64,000 bases of DNA from positions 2,902,923 to 2,966,922 of the forward strand of contig NZ_OY781918.1 of NCBI RefSeq assembly GCF_963677195.1, written 5' to 3'. This document shows positions 8,461-16,438 of the stretch, piece by piece; the stretch's first letter is position 1, and every line of letters begins with the position of its first letter. The position numbers and the translations under genes were made by a program. This stretch comes from an uncultured Marinifilum sp. GTDB lineage: Bacteria > Bacteroidota > Bacteroidia > Bacteroidales > Marinifilaceae. The notes beneath the pieces are model-generated. The model had not been told where the DNA came from and ran no database searches. It was given only the letters and a program-made list of their open reading frames with translations.

Positions 8461-8490
8461 TACATTTGTCAGAACAGAACAGAGCAGAAC
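8461..8490 (+). promoter_or_regulatory. Promoter and candidate operator of the xylBAE operon
   Basis: TACATTTG (8461-8468) is an exact -7 box, directly followed by four tandem 5-mers CAGAA CAGAA CAGAG CAGAA (8470-8489). The 13 bases up to the -7 G (ATTTATACATTTG) are identical to those before the regulator gene at 7378-7390. The ATG of xylB is 40 bases downstream of the -7 box. Confidence 0.65.
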
Positions 8491-8508
8491 GGAATTAAAA
8501 ACAATAAA

Positions 8509-9990
8509 ATGTATTTACTTGGATTAGATATAGGAAGTTCATCAGTTAAAGCATCCTTATTAGATGCTGAGACCAGCAAGTGTCTTGCAACTGATTTTTT
8601 TCCAAAAAAAGAAATGGCAATTACAGCTCACGAATTAGGTTGGGCTGAACAAGATCCACAAATGTGGTGGGATAATCTTAAACAAGCCATTAAGAGTGTA
8701 ATGCAAACTGCAAACATAGATAAGGAAATGGTTAAAGCCATTGGTATTTCTTATCAAATGCATGGTTTAGTTTGTGTTGATAAAGATTTACAGCCAGTAC
8801 GTTCTTCAATTATTTGGTGCGATAGCCGTGCTGTTTCATTAGGCGATAAGGCTTTTTCCGAAATAGGAAAAGATAAATGTCTTTCTCATTTATTAAATTC
8901 ACCAGGAAATTTTACAGCAAGTAAACTGGCTTGGGTAAAAGAAAATGAACCCGATACTTATAATAAAATATATAAAATAATGTTGCCTGGCGATTTTATA
9001 GCTTTGAAATTAACTGGCGATGTTTGTACTACGGTTTCGGGTTTATCGGAAGGAATTTTCTGGGATTTTAAAAATCAGACCATTTCTGAAGATGTGTTGA
9101 ATCAGTATGGTATTAGTAAAGATTTACTTCCAAATATTGTAGATACTTTCTCGAATCAGGGACAAGTTCTTCCTGAAATTGCTGAGGAACTAGGATTTTC
9201 AAGTACTGCTATAGTTTCTTATCGTGCCGGAGATCAGCCTAATAATGCATTATCTTTAAATGTGCTAAAACCAGGTGAAGTTGCAACAACAGCGGGAACT
9301 TCGGGTGTAGTTTATGGGCTAAGCGATGAGATTAAATATGATCCGTTTTCGAGAGTAAACTCTTTTGCTCATGTAAATCATAGCAATACTAATAACCGAT
9401 TAGGAATTCTTTTGTGTATTAATGGAACCGGAATTATGAATTCTTGGTTAAACCATAATGTTGCTAAAGGATTAAGTTATGCCCAAATGAACGAAAAGGC
9501 AATGGAGATTCCTGTAGGAGCTGATGGAATTACAATACTCCCTTTTGGTAATGGTGCCGAGCGAGTTTTAAATAACCGTGAAGTTGGAGCTCAAATTTTA
9601 AATTTAAACCTTAACCGACATACCGACGCTCATATTTACAGAGCTGCTCAGGAAGGAATAGCATTTTCGTTCTTTTATGGAATGGAAGTAATGAAAGAAA
9701 TTGGTGTGAAGACTAAAGTAATTCGTGCTGGTCATGCAAACATGTTTCTGAGCCCATTGTTCAGAGAAACATTATCTACCGTTTCGGGAGCTACAATTGA
9801 GCTTTACGATACCGACGGAGCCTTAGGTGCTGCGCGTGGAGCTGGATATGGAGCCGAAATTTATTCATCATTAGAAGAGGCTTTTTCAGGTTTAGAAAAA
9901 ATAAGTACCATAAAACCAGATGAAAAAATTCGGGAAGAAATGCAGGAAGCTTATATGCGCTGGACCAAAGAGTTGCAAAAGAATTTATAG
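8509..9990 (+). CDS. xylB: Xylulokinase
   Basis: 493 residues from the ATG at 8509 (MYLLGLDIGSSSVKASL). The longer frame from 8404 crosses the promoter and is rejected. This is a FGGY carbohydrate kinase: phosphate-1 loop LGLDIGSSSVKA, SYQMHGLV and WCDSRA in the sugar-binding N-terminal half, AGDQPNNAL with the catalytic Asp, TTAGTSGVVYG as phosphate-2 loop, and IRAGHANMFLSPLFRETL near the end. It phosphorylates D-xylulose to xylulose 5-phosphate with ATP in the cytoplasm. It is first in the operon, with xylose isomerase 39 bp downstream. Confidence 0.96.
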   Translation: MYLLGLDIGSSSVKASLLDAETSKCLATDFFPKKEMAITAHELGWAEQDPQMWWDNLKQAIKSVMQTANIDKEMVKAIGISYQMHGLVCVDKDLQPVRSSIIWCDSRAVSLGDKAFSEIGKDKCLSHLLNSPGNFTASKLAWVKENEPDTYNKIYKIMLPGDFIALKLTGDVCTTVSGLSEGIFWDFKNQTISEDVLNQYGISKDLLPNIVDTFSNQGQVLPEIAEELGFSSTAIVSYRAGDQPNNALSLNVLKPGEVATTAGTSGVVYGLSDEIKYDPFSRVNSFAHVNHSNTNNRLGILLCINGTGIMNSWLNHNVAKGLSYAQMNEKAMEIPVGADGITILPFGNGAERVLNNREVGAQILNLNLNRHTDAHIYRAAQEGIAFSFFYGMEVMKEIGVKTKVIRAGHANMFLSPLFRETLSTVSGATIELYDTDGALGAARGAGYGAEIYSSLEEAFSGLEKISTIKPDEKIREEMQEAYMRWTKELQKNL

Positions 9991-10029
9991 AGATAAAAAA
10001 ACAATTATAATTTAATAAGATAGAATATC

Positions 10030-11355
10030 ATGACTATTTTAAAAGGAGACAAAGAGTATTTTCCAGGAATTGGAAAAATAGCTTACGAAGGACCAGAATC
10101 AAAAAATCCATTAGCATTTAGATGGTACGATGAAAATCGTGTTATTGCAGGTAAAACAATGAAAGAGCATTTGCGTTTTGCAGTAGCTTACTGGCACACA
10201 TTCTGCGGAGATGGTGGAGATCCATTCGGACCAGGATCTCAAAAATTTCCATGGGGAACAGAAGCCAATGCTATTGATGCTGCAAAATCTAAAATGGATG
10301 CTGCTTTTGAGTTCATTACTAAGTTGGGAGCTCCTTTTTACTGTTTTCACGATGTTGATGTTGTAGGTGATGCTTCTGTTTTCGAAATAGAGAAGAGATT
10401 AGCTACCATGGTCGATTATGCCAAGCAAAAGCAAGCCGATTCGGGTGTTAAATTGTTATGGGGTACTGCAAATGTATTTTCTAATCCCCGCTATATGAAT
10501 GGTGCTTCTACAAATCCTGATTTTAATGTAGTGGCTAACGCTGGTACTCAGGTTAAGAATGCACTAGATGCAACAATCGCTTTGGGCGGTACAGGTTATG
10601 TATTTTGGGGAGGTCGCGAAGGTTATATGTCTCTTTTAAATACAAACATGAAAGAGGAGTTGGATCACATGGCACAATTTCTTACTATGGCTCGCGATTA
10701 TGGTCGCAAGAATGGTTTTACAGGAACTTTCCTAATTGAGCCTAAGCCAATGGAGCCATCGAAACATCAGTACGATTTCGATTCGGCTACCGTAATGGGA
10801 TTTTTAAATAAATATGGTTTGGCCGATGATTTTAAAATTAATGTAGAGGTAAATCACGCAACTTTGGCAGGACATACTTTTGCGCACGAATTACAAACTT
10901 GCGTTGATAATAATATGTTAGGAAGTATTGATGCTAACAAAGGTGATTACCAAAATGGATGGGATACAGATGAATTCCCAACTAGCATTTACGAAACTGT
11001 TGAGGCTATGTTGCCAATTCTTGAAAATGATGGTTTTACGCATGGCGGAATTAATTTCGATGCTAAAACTCGTCGTAACTCAACCGATTTAGAAGATATT
11101 TTTATGGCACATATTGGAGGTATGGATGTATTTGCCCGCGCTTTGGTTATTGCCGATAAAATTAGAACAGAGTCTCCATATTTACAATTGAAAAAGGATC
11201 GCTATGCATCTTTCGCTTCTGGTAAGGGAAAAGCATTTGCAAACGGAGAGCTTTCTCTTGAAGATCTTAGAAATATTGCTAAAGAAGTTGGTGAACCAGC
11301 TCAAATTAGTGGAAAACAAGAAATGTTAGAACAATTAATAAATTGGTATATTTAA
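10030..11355 (+). CDS. xylA: Xylose isomerase
   Basis: 441 residues, full length for class II xylose isomerases. It converts D-xylose to D-xylulose using two divalent metals. Visible family motifs are [24 protein letters not shown] with the catalytic His, [28 protein letters not shown] (metal-binding Glu), [14 protein letters not shown], and a C-terminal [11 protein letters not shown]. The sequence is close to the Bacteroides-type enzymes known from yeast engineering. It sits between xylB and the symporter, and a 10-bp hairpin separates it from the symporter gene. Confidence 0.97.
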   Translation: MTILKGDKEYFPGIGKIAYEGPESKNPLAFRWYDENRVIAGKTMKEHLRFAVAYWHTFCGDGGDPFGPGSQKFPWGTEANAIDAAKSKMDAAFEFITKLGAPFYCFHDVDVVGDASVFEIEKRLATMVDYAKQKQADSGVKLLWGTANVFSNPRYMNGASTNPDFNVVANAGTQVKNALDATIALGGTGYVFWGGREGYMSLLNTNMKEELDHMAQFLTMARDYGRKNGFTGTFLIEPKPMEPSKHQYDFDSATVMGFLNKYGLADDFKINVEVNHATLAGHTFAHELQTCVDNNMLGSIDANKGDYQNGWDTDEFPTSIYETVEAMLPILENDGFTHGGINFDAKTRRNSTDLEDIFMAHIGGMDVFARALVIADKIRTESPYLQLKKDRYASFASGKGKAFANGELSLEDLRNIAKEVGEPAQISGKQEMLEQLINWYI

Positions 11356-11366
11356 CACCTAATACA

Positions 11367-11394
11367 AACTCCTGCAGAATAATTTGCAGGAGTT
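11367..11394 (+). other. Intercistronic stem-loop between xylA and the symporter gene
   Basis: Perfect 10-bp inverted repeat AACTCCTGCA / TGCAGGAGTT around an 8-nt loop. Only four T residues follow (CACTTTT), so it may act as a partial terminator or as an RNA-stability element setting the xylA to symporter ratio. It ends 20 bp before the symporter ATG. Confidence 0.6.
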
Positions 11395-11413
11395 CACTTT
11401 TAATTCCAAACCC

Positions 11414-13021
11414 ATGACTCAAACCCAATCAAAAGGGAGCTTATTGTTTATAATAGGAATTACTTTAGTGGCTACACTAGGGGGATTGCTATTTGGTTAC
11501 GATACTGCCGTAATTAGTGGTGCTACTGAAGCTCTAAAAGTATTTTTTGTTACTCCATTAGAATCCGATAGTGCTCTCGCATTGCAAGTTCTAGTAGAAT
11601 ATAAGCTTATTATTTCTCTTTGTTTTATTATTGTTTCCTTGTTGGTTTCCAGTTTCATGTTTCGCATGTATGGAAAACAAAAAGGGATTATTTATAGTGC
11701 AATTGTAATTTTTGTAGGCATTATAATTTGGTATACTCAATTTTGGATATCCGTAAATGAACTAACCGAAAATACCTTGAATTCTATTAATGGATTCACC
11801 ATTTCCAGTGCTATTATTGGTTGTGTAATTGGTGGTTCTATATGTGGTACTATTAGTCAGAAACTAGGAAGGAAAAGAGGATTGATTTTGGCTGCAGTTC
11901 TATTTACAATTTCAGCAATTGGTTCATCAGTTCCCGAAATGTTGAATTTTTTCGGAACCAGTACCATTAGTGCATTTATTTTTTATCGTATTGTAGGTGG
12001 TATTGGAGTAGGAATCGCATCTATGCTTTCACCAATGTATATCGCCGAAATTGCACCTGCAAAATATCGTGGAACATTAGTTTCTGCTAATCAGTTTGCA
12101 ATTGTATTTGGTATGTTGGTGGTTTATTTTGTGAATTATGCTATTTCTTTAACTGGTGATATTAATTGGTTGAATGAAACTGGATGGAGATACATGTTTG
12201 CATCTGAAACTATTCCTGCACTTCTGTTTTTAGTGATGTTATATTTTGTTCCTGAATCGCCACGATATTTAATTATGAAATCGCGAGAAAAGGAAGCTGA
12301 AAATATATTGAATAAAATAGTAGGAACAATTAAAGCTCCTCAGTTAATGACTGATATTAAAGAGTCATTAAAAGAAAATAACGCTCCATGGTTATCCTTT
12401 GGAGGTTTAATTATAGTAATAGGAATTTTGCTATCCGTATTTCAGCAATTTGTAGGAATTAATGTAGTCTTGTATTATGCTGCTGAGATATTTAGAAATA
12501 TGGGTAACAGTACAGATACATCATTACTTCAAACAATTTTAGTTGGAGCAATTAACTTGATATTTACTGTACTTGCCATTTTTACAGTCGATAAATTTGG
12601 TCGTAAACCATTAATGATTATTGGTGGTGTAGGAATGGGAATTTGTATGTTTGCCCTAGGAACTGCTTTTTATATGGAACAATTGGGCTTAGTTGCTTTG
12701 TTCGCTATGCTTGGATATGTTGCATTCTTTGCAATGTCTTGGGGACCAGTTACCTGGGTTCTTCTGTCTGAAATATTCCCAAATTCTATTCGTAGCGCCA
12801 TGTCTTTGGCTGTTGCGGCTCAGTGGATGGCAAATATGATGGTTTCATGGACATTTCCAATGATGAATGATAATTCGTGGCTAACAGGCATGTTTAATCA
12901 TGGATTTTCGTATTGGATTTATGGCGCAATGGGAATATTATCGGCATTATTTGTTTGGAAAATAGTTCCCGAAACCAAAGGAAAGTCTTTAGAAGACATG
13001 CAAAAGCTTTGGAAAAAATAA
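11414..13021 (+). CDS. xylE: D-xylose:H+ symporter, MFS sugar porter, with extra hydrophobic hairpin
   Basis: 535 residues from the ATG at 11414 (MTQTQSKG). It closely follows E. coli XylE: LFGYDTAVISG in TM1, GRKRG motif A, RIVGGIGVGIASMLSPMYIA, PESPRYL after TM6, FQQFVGINVVLYYAAEIF in TM7, KFGRKPL and a final VPETKGKSLEDMQKLW. It should import xylose with a proton across the inner membrane. It is about 45 residues longer than E. coli XylE because of an insertion at residues 56-122 between TM1 and TM2, with two more hydrophobic segments joined by YGKQKG. It is last in the operon and closed by a strong terminator. The upstream TTG at 11384 lies inside the hairpin and is not used. Confidence 0.92.
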   Translation: MTQTQSKGSLLFIIGITLVATLGGLLFGYDTAVISGATEALKVFFVTPLESDSALALQVLVEYKLIISLCFIIVSLLVSSFMFRMYGKQKGIIYSAIVIFVGIIIWYTQFWISVNELTENTLNSINGFTISSAIIGCVIGGSICGTISQKLGRKRGLILAAVLFTISAIGSSVPEMLNFFGTSTISAFIFYRIVGGIGVGIASMLSPMYIAEIAPAKYRGTLVSANQFAIVFGMLVVYFVNYAISLTGDINWLNETGWRYMFASETIPALLFLVMLYFVPESPRYLIMKSREKEAENILNKIVGTIKAPQLMTDIKESLKENNAPWLSFGGLIIVIGILLSVFQQFVGINVVLYYAAEIFRNMGNSTDTSLLQTILVGAINLIFTVLAIFTVDKFGRKPLMIIGGVGMGICMFALGTAFYMEQLGLVALFAMLGYVAFFAMSWGPVTWVLLSEIFPNSIRSAMSLAVAAQWMANMMVSWTFPMMNDNSWLTGMFNHGFSYWIYGAMGILSALFVWKIVPETKGKSLEDMQKLWKK

Positions 13022-13113
13022 AATTGTTAGTTAGTAGTTACATATTTTATTCATTATCATTTAATTAATAGATAAGTTGGTGGGTTTTATTGGTTTAAGA
13101 TAATGGATAATTT

Positions 13114-13142
13114 AAAGGATCGGCTTTGCTGGTCCTTTTTTT
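13114..13142 (+). terminator. Terminator of the xyl operon
   Basis: AAAGGATCGGC / GCTGGTCCTTT pair over 11 bp (two G-T pairs) with a TTT loop, then a run of T. It is strong and lies 93 bp after the symporter stop. Confidence 0.85.
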
Positions 13143-13185
13143 GTTTTCCCTTACCAAAGGTATAGTCAATCAACTTTCTTTTCCC

Positions 13186-13193
13186 TATATTTG
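13186..13193 (+). promoter_or_regulatory. Promoter -7 box of the GH92 gene
   Basis: TATATTTG matches TAnnTTTG exactly. It lies 80 bp before the ATG at 13274, implying a leader of about 70 nt. Confidence 0.55.
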
Positions 13194-13273
13194 GTGCAAA
13201 TTATCACCAAAAGCCAAATTTTAATTTATTATTTCTGTGTTTTAAATATGCAGAAATTAAATCAGTAATTATT

Positions 13274-15457
13274 ATGAGATTATTAGCCGTTTGTTTGGCA
13301 ATGATTGGTCTTTTTGCTTGTAGTGATAAGCAAGCAAAAAGCAAAAAGAACTTAACCCAATATGTAAATCCCTTTGTAGGTACCGATGGACCTGGAAATA
13401 CTTACCCAGGTGCAGTTGCTCCTTTTGGTATGGTTCAGTTGAGTCCCGATAACGGATTGCCAGGTTGGGATAGAATTGCAGGCTATTTTTGGCCCGATTC
13501 TACAATTGCAGGTTTCAGTCATACACATTTAAGTGGTACCGGAGCAGGCGATATGTACGATATTTTGATAATGCCAATGAATAGCCGTTTTACAGAAAGT
13601 TTAACGTCAGAGGGTGATTATCGTCCGTATTCAAAATTTTCACATGATAGAGAAGAAGCTTCGCCAGGATATTATAAAGTAGACCTGTTAAGCTCTGGTA
13701 TTACAGCCGAATTAACCACAAGCAAACGTGTAGGTTTCCACCGATATACTTTTCCTAAAGATTCAGCATCTAAAATTATATTAGATCTGGGATATAAATT
13801 AAACTGGGATAATCCTTACGATACCAAAATCATAATTGAAAATGATTCTACCATTTCCGGATATCGAAAGTCGAACGGATGGGCAAGAGATCAGCATGTT
13901 TATTTTACAGCTCAATTCTCAAAAGCTTTTAAAAATATACACTTGTTCGAAGGCGAAAGCAAAGCTTATGGAGAAAATGTAAATGCAGCAAAAACCAAAT
14001 TTGTTGCAGAATTTCCAACATCCGATAAGGAGCAAATATTAATAAAAGTTGCACTTTCGTCGGCTTCTATTGTTGGAGCTAAAAAGAATTTAAATGCAGA
14101 ATTAAATTCATGGGATTTTAATGCTGCAGTTGATCAGGCAGATCAGGAATGGGAAAAATTACTGGCGCAAATTGAAATTGAAGGAAGCGAATATCAGAAA
14201 GAATTATTCTATACTAATCTATATCATATTTATCTTACGCCAAGTTTACATTCAGATATTGATGGAATGCACAAAGGTGCCGATGGTAAATATCACAAAG
14301 CCGAAGGATTTGATCGTTACGATACCTTTTCCTTGTGGGATACCTATCGTGCAGCTCATCCTTTATACACAATTCTTTGTCCTGATAAAGTTGAGGATTT
14401 TGTAAAATCATTTTTGGCTCATTACGATGAAACATCTTTATTGCCTGTATGGTCGATGGCTGGTAACGAAACCAACATGATGATAGGTTATCATGCCGTA
14501 CCAGTAATTGTTGATGCCTATTTTAAAGGTATCGAAATGGATGTAGAAAAAGCATATAAAGCCTGCGTTGAATCTGCAAAAGAAAAAGGCCGGCAAATTG
14601 ATGAATATATGCATTTAGGATATGTGCCTACCGATGCGGAGGGCGAAAACTGGTCGGTATCTAAAACTTTGGAGTATGCCTACGACGATTGGTGTATTGC
14701 TCAATTTGCAAAAGCACTAAACAAACAAGCTGATTATAAATATTTCTTGAAAAGAGGAGAGAGCTGGAAAAATATTTATGATACAGAATCAACTTTCTTT
14801 CGCCCTAAAAATCATAAAGAAGAATTTGTATCGCCATTTGTACCTAAAGAGTATACTAATTATTTTTGTGAAAGTAATGCATGGCAATATTTCTGGTATG
14901 TTCCTCAGGATGTACCCGAGTTTATTGCTACAGTTGGAAAAGATAAGTTTACAGCTAAGCTGGATTCTATGTTTACTTATTATCCCGAAGCGAGCGATAA
15001 ACTTCCAATTTTTAGTACCGGAATGATTGGACAATATGCTCATGGAAATGAACCAAGTCATCATGTAGCTTATTTATACAATTACATTGGCCAAGCTCAT
15101 AAAACACAGGAAATGGTTCGTCGTATTATTAACACGCAATATACTACTAAACCAAATGGATATTGCGGAAACGAAGATTGTGGACAAATGTCGGCATGGT
15201 TGCTATTTTCATCAATGGGAATGTACCCTGTAAATCCAGCAAATGGTATTTATAATCTTACTTCACCATGGCTCGATAATGTAGTTCTTCATCTTCCAAA
15301 TAATAATACATTTACTATATCAACAGAAAACCAGAGCGAAAAAAATCATTACATTAAAAAGATACTATTAAATGGAAATGAGTATAAGGAGTTAACAATT
15401 ACCCATCAGCAGATTATGCAGGGAGGTAGCTTGCATTTTATACTTGGAGCAAAATAA
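13274..15457 (+). CDS. GH92 family alpha-1,2-mannosidase, lipoprotein
   Basis: 727 residues. Lipoprotein signal peptide with lipobox GLFAC (Cys 16). The mature protein begins with the GH92 hallmark YVNPFVGTDGPGNTYPGA and continues with GFSHTHLSGTGAGD. The (alpha/alpha)6 half contains YDTFSLWDTYRAAHPL, MAGNETNMMIGYHAVP and the C-terminal YCGNEDCGQMSAWL, all typical of the family. GH92 enzymes are Ca2+-dependent exo-alpha-mannosidases that trim N-glycans or yeast mannan from the periplasm or cell surface. Length is standard. It is followed after a terminator by an EEP-family hydrolase. No SusC/D genes flank it, so it is not part of a classical mannan locus. Confidence 0.95.
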   Translation: MRLLAVCLAMIGLFACSDKQAKSKKNLTQYVNPFVGTDGPGNTYPGAVAPFGMVQLSPDNGLPGWDRIAGYFWPDSTIAGFSHTHLSGTGAGDMYDILIMPMNSRFTESLTSEGDYRPYSKFSHDREEASPGYYKVDLLSSGITAELTTSKRVGFHRYTFPKDSASKIILDLGYKLNWDNPYDTKIIIENDSTISGYRKSNGWARDQHVYFTAQFSKAFKNIHLFEGESKAYGENVNAAKTKFVAEFPTSDKEQILIKVALSSASIVGAKKNLNAELNSWDFNAAVDQADQEWEKLLAQIEIEGSEYQKELFYTNLYHIYLTPSLHSDIDGMHKGADGKYHKAEGFDRYDTFSLWDTYRAAHPLYTILCPDKVEDFVKSFLAHYDETSLLPVWSMAGNETNMMIGYHAVPVIVDAYFKGIEMDVEKAYKACVESAKEKGRQIDEYMHLGYVPTDAEGENWSVSKTLEYAYDDWCIAQFAKALNKQADYKYFLKRGESWKNIYDTESTFFRPKNHKEEFVSPFVPKEYTNYFCESNAWQYFWYVPQDVPEFIATVGKDKFTAKLDSMFTYYPEASDKLPIFSTGMIGQYAHGNEPSHHVAYLYNYIGQAHKTQEMVRRIINTQYTTKPNGYCGNEDCGQMSAWLLFSSMGMYPVNPANGIYNLTSPWLDNVVLHLPNNNTFTISTENQSEKNHYIKKILLNGNEYKELTITHQQIMQGGSLHFILGAK

Positions 15458-15468
15458 TCAGGTCTTAC

Positions 15469-15500
15469 AAGCTGTATCTTTAAAAAGATACAGCTTTTTT
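15469..15500 (+). terminator. Terminator after GH92 gene
   Basis: 12-bp perfect stem AAGCTGTATCTT / AAGATACAGCTT with a 4-nt loop and a T tract. Confidence 0.92.
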
Positions 15501-15519
15501 TATCATTTATATATACACA

Positions 15520-16353
15520 ATGAAATACTTAATATATTTTAGTTTATTGATTTTGTTAGGTTTAAGTGCTAATGCTCAAACTGTTGACTTGATGACTTAC
15601 AATTTGCGTTACGATAATCCAAACGATGGAATTAATCGTTGGGATGTGAGAAAAAATAATGTAATTAATCTGATTGAAAAATGTAATCCTGATGTATTTG
15701 GAACGCAAGAAGGATTAAATCATCAGCTTGAATATTTAAATACAAACTTAAAGGCGTACACTTATGTTGGAGTAGGACGCGACGATGGAAAGAAGAAGGG
15801 GGAGTATTCTGCGATTTTTTATAAAAAAGATAAGTATAAAATATTGCAGCAATCAACATTTTGGTTGTCGGGTACACCCAATAAAATATCAATTGGTTGG
15901 GATGCAGTATTAGAGCGAATTTGTACTTATGCTCTTTTCGAAAATATAAAAACAGGAAATAAATTTTGGGTGTTTAATGCTCATTTTGATCATGTTGGTG
16001 AACAGGCGCAGTTTAACAGTTCACAATTAATAGTAAAGAAAATAAAACAATTAAACACTAAGAATTATCCTTCCGTTTTTATGGGAGATTTAAATTTAAA
16101 ACCAGACACAAAGGCCATTCAATATTTAAGTTCAGAAATGCAAGATAGTAATTGTAAGAACACAAAAAATCCTAATATGGGAACTTTTAACGCTTTTAAA
16201 CACAATAAAAAAGTTACCGATCGTATCGATTATATATTTATTGATAATAATTGTACAATCAAAAAAAGTAGGGTTGTCGATTGTAGGATGAATACACTTT
16301 ATCCTTCTGATCATTTGCCAGTACTAGCAAAAGTGAAATTTAAAAAGCGATAG
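15520..16353 (+). CDS. Exported endonuclease/exonuclease/phosphatase (EEP) family protein
   Basis: 277 residues. Signal peptide MKYLIYFSLLILLGLSANAQ. The EEP fold (PF03372) motifs are complete: LMTYNLRYDNP, FGTQEG (metal-binding Glu), FNAHFDHVG (catalytic His), FMGDLN (Asp/Asn), DRIDYIF and PSDHLPVLAKV at the C terminus. It is a Mg2+-dependent phosphodiesterase acting outside the cytoplasm, probably on a sugar phosphate, phospholipid or nucleic acid. Similar exported proteins are common in Bacteroidota near glycan genes. The GH92 mannosidase upstream is separated by a strong terminator, so any functional link is only suggestive. Confidence 0.9.
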   Translation: MKYLIYFSLLILLGLSANAQTVDLMTYNLRYDNPNDGINRWDVRKNNVINLIEKCNPDVFGTQEGLNHQLEYLNTNLKAYTYVGVGRDDGKKKGEYSAIFYKKDKYKILQQSTFWLSGTPNKISIGWDAVLERICTYALFENIKTGNKFWVFNAHFDHVGEQAQFNSSQLIVKKIKQLNTKNYPSVFMGDLNLKPDTKAIQYLSSEMQDSNCKNTKNPNMGTFNAFKHNKKVTDRIDYIFIDNNCTIKKSRVVDCRMNTLYPSDHLPVLAKVKFKKR

Positions 16354-16438
16354 AAATTAAATTGATATTTTAATCGTATTTATATTTTATTATCTTAAGG
16401 TATACAAGTATCTTTATTATCAATAGAGACAAAATATA

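Noticed and set aside
8404..8508. N-terminal extension of xylulokinase
   Set aside because: It begins at a TTG inside the regulator gene, runs through the promoter and CAGAA repeats, and precedes the canonical LLGLDIG start.
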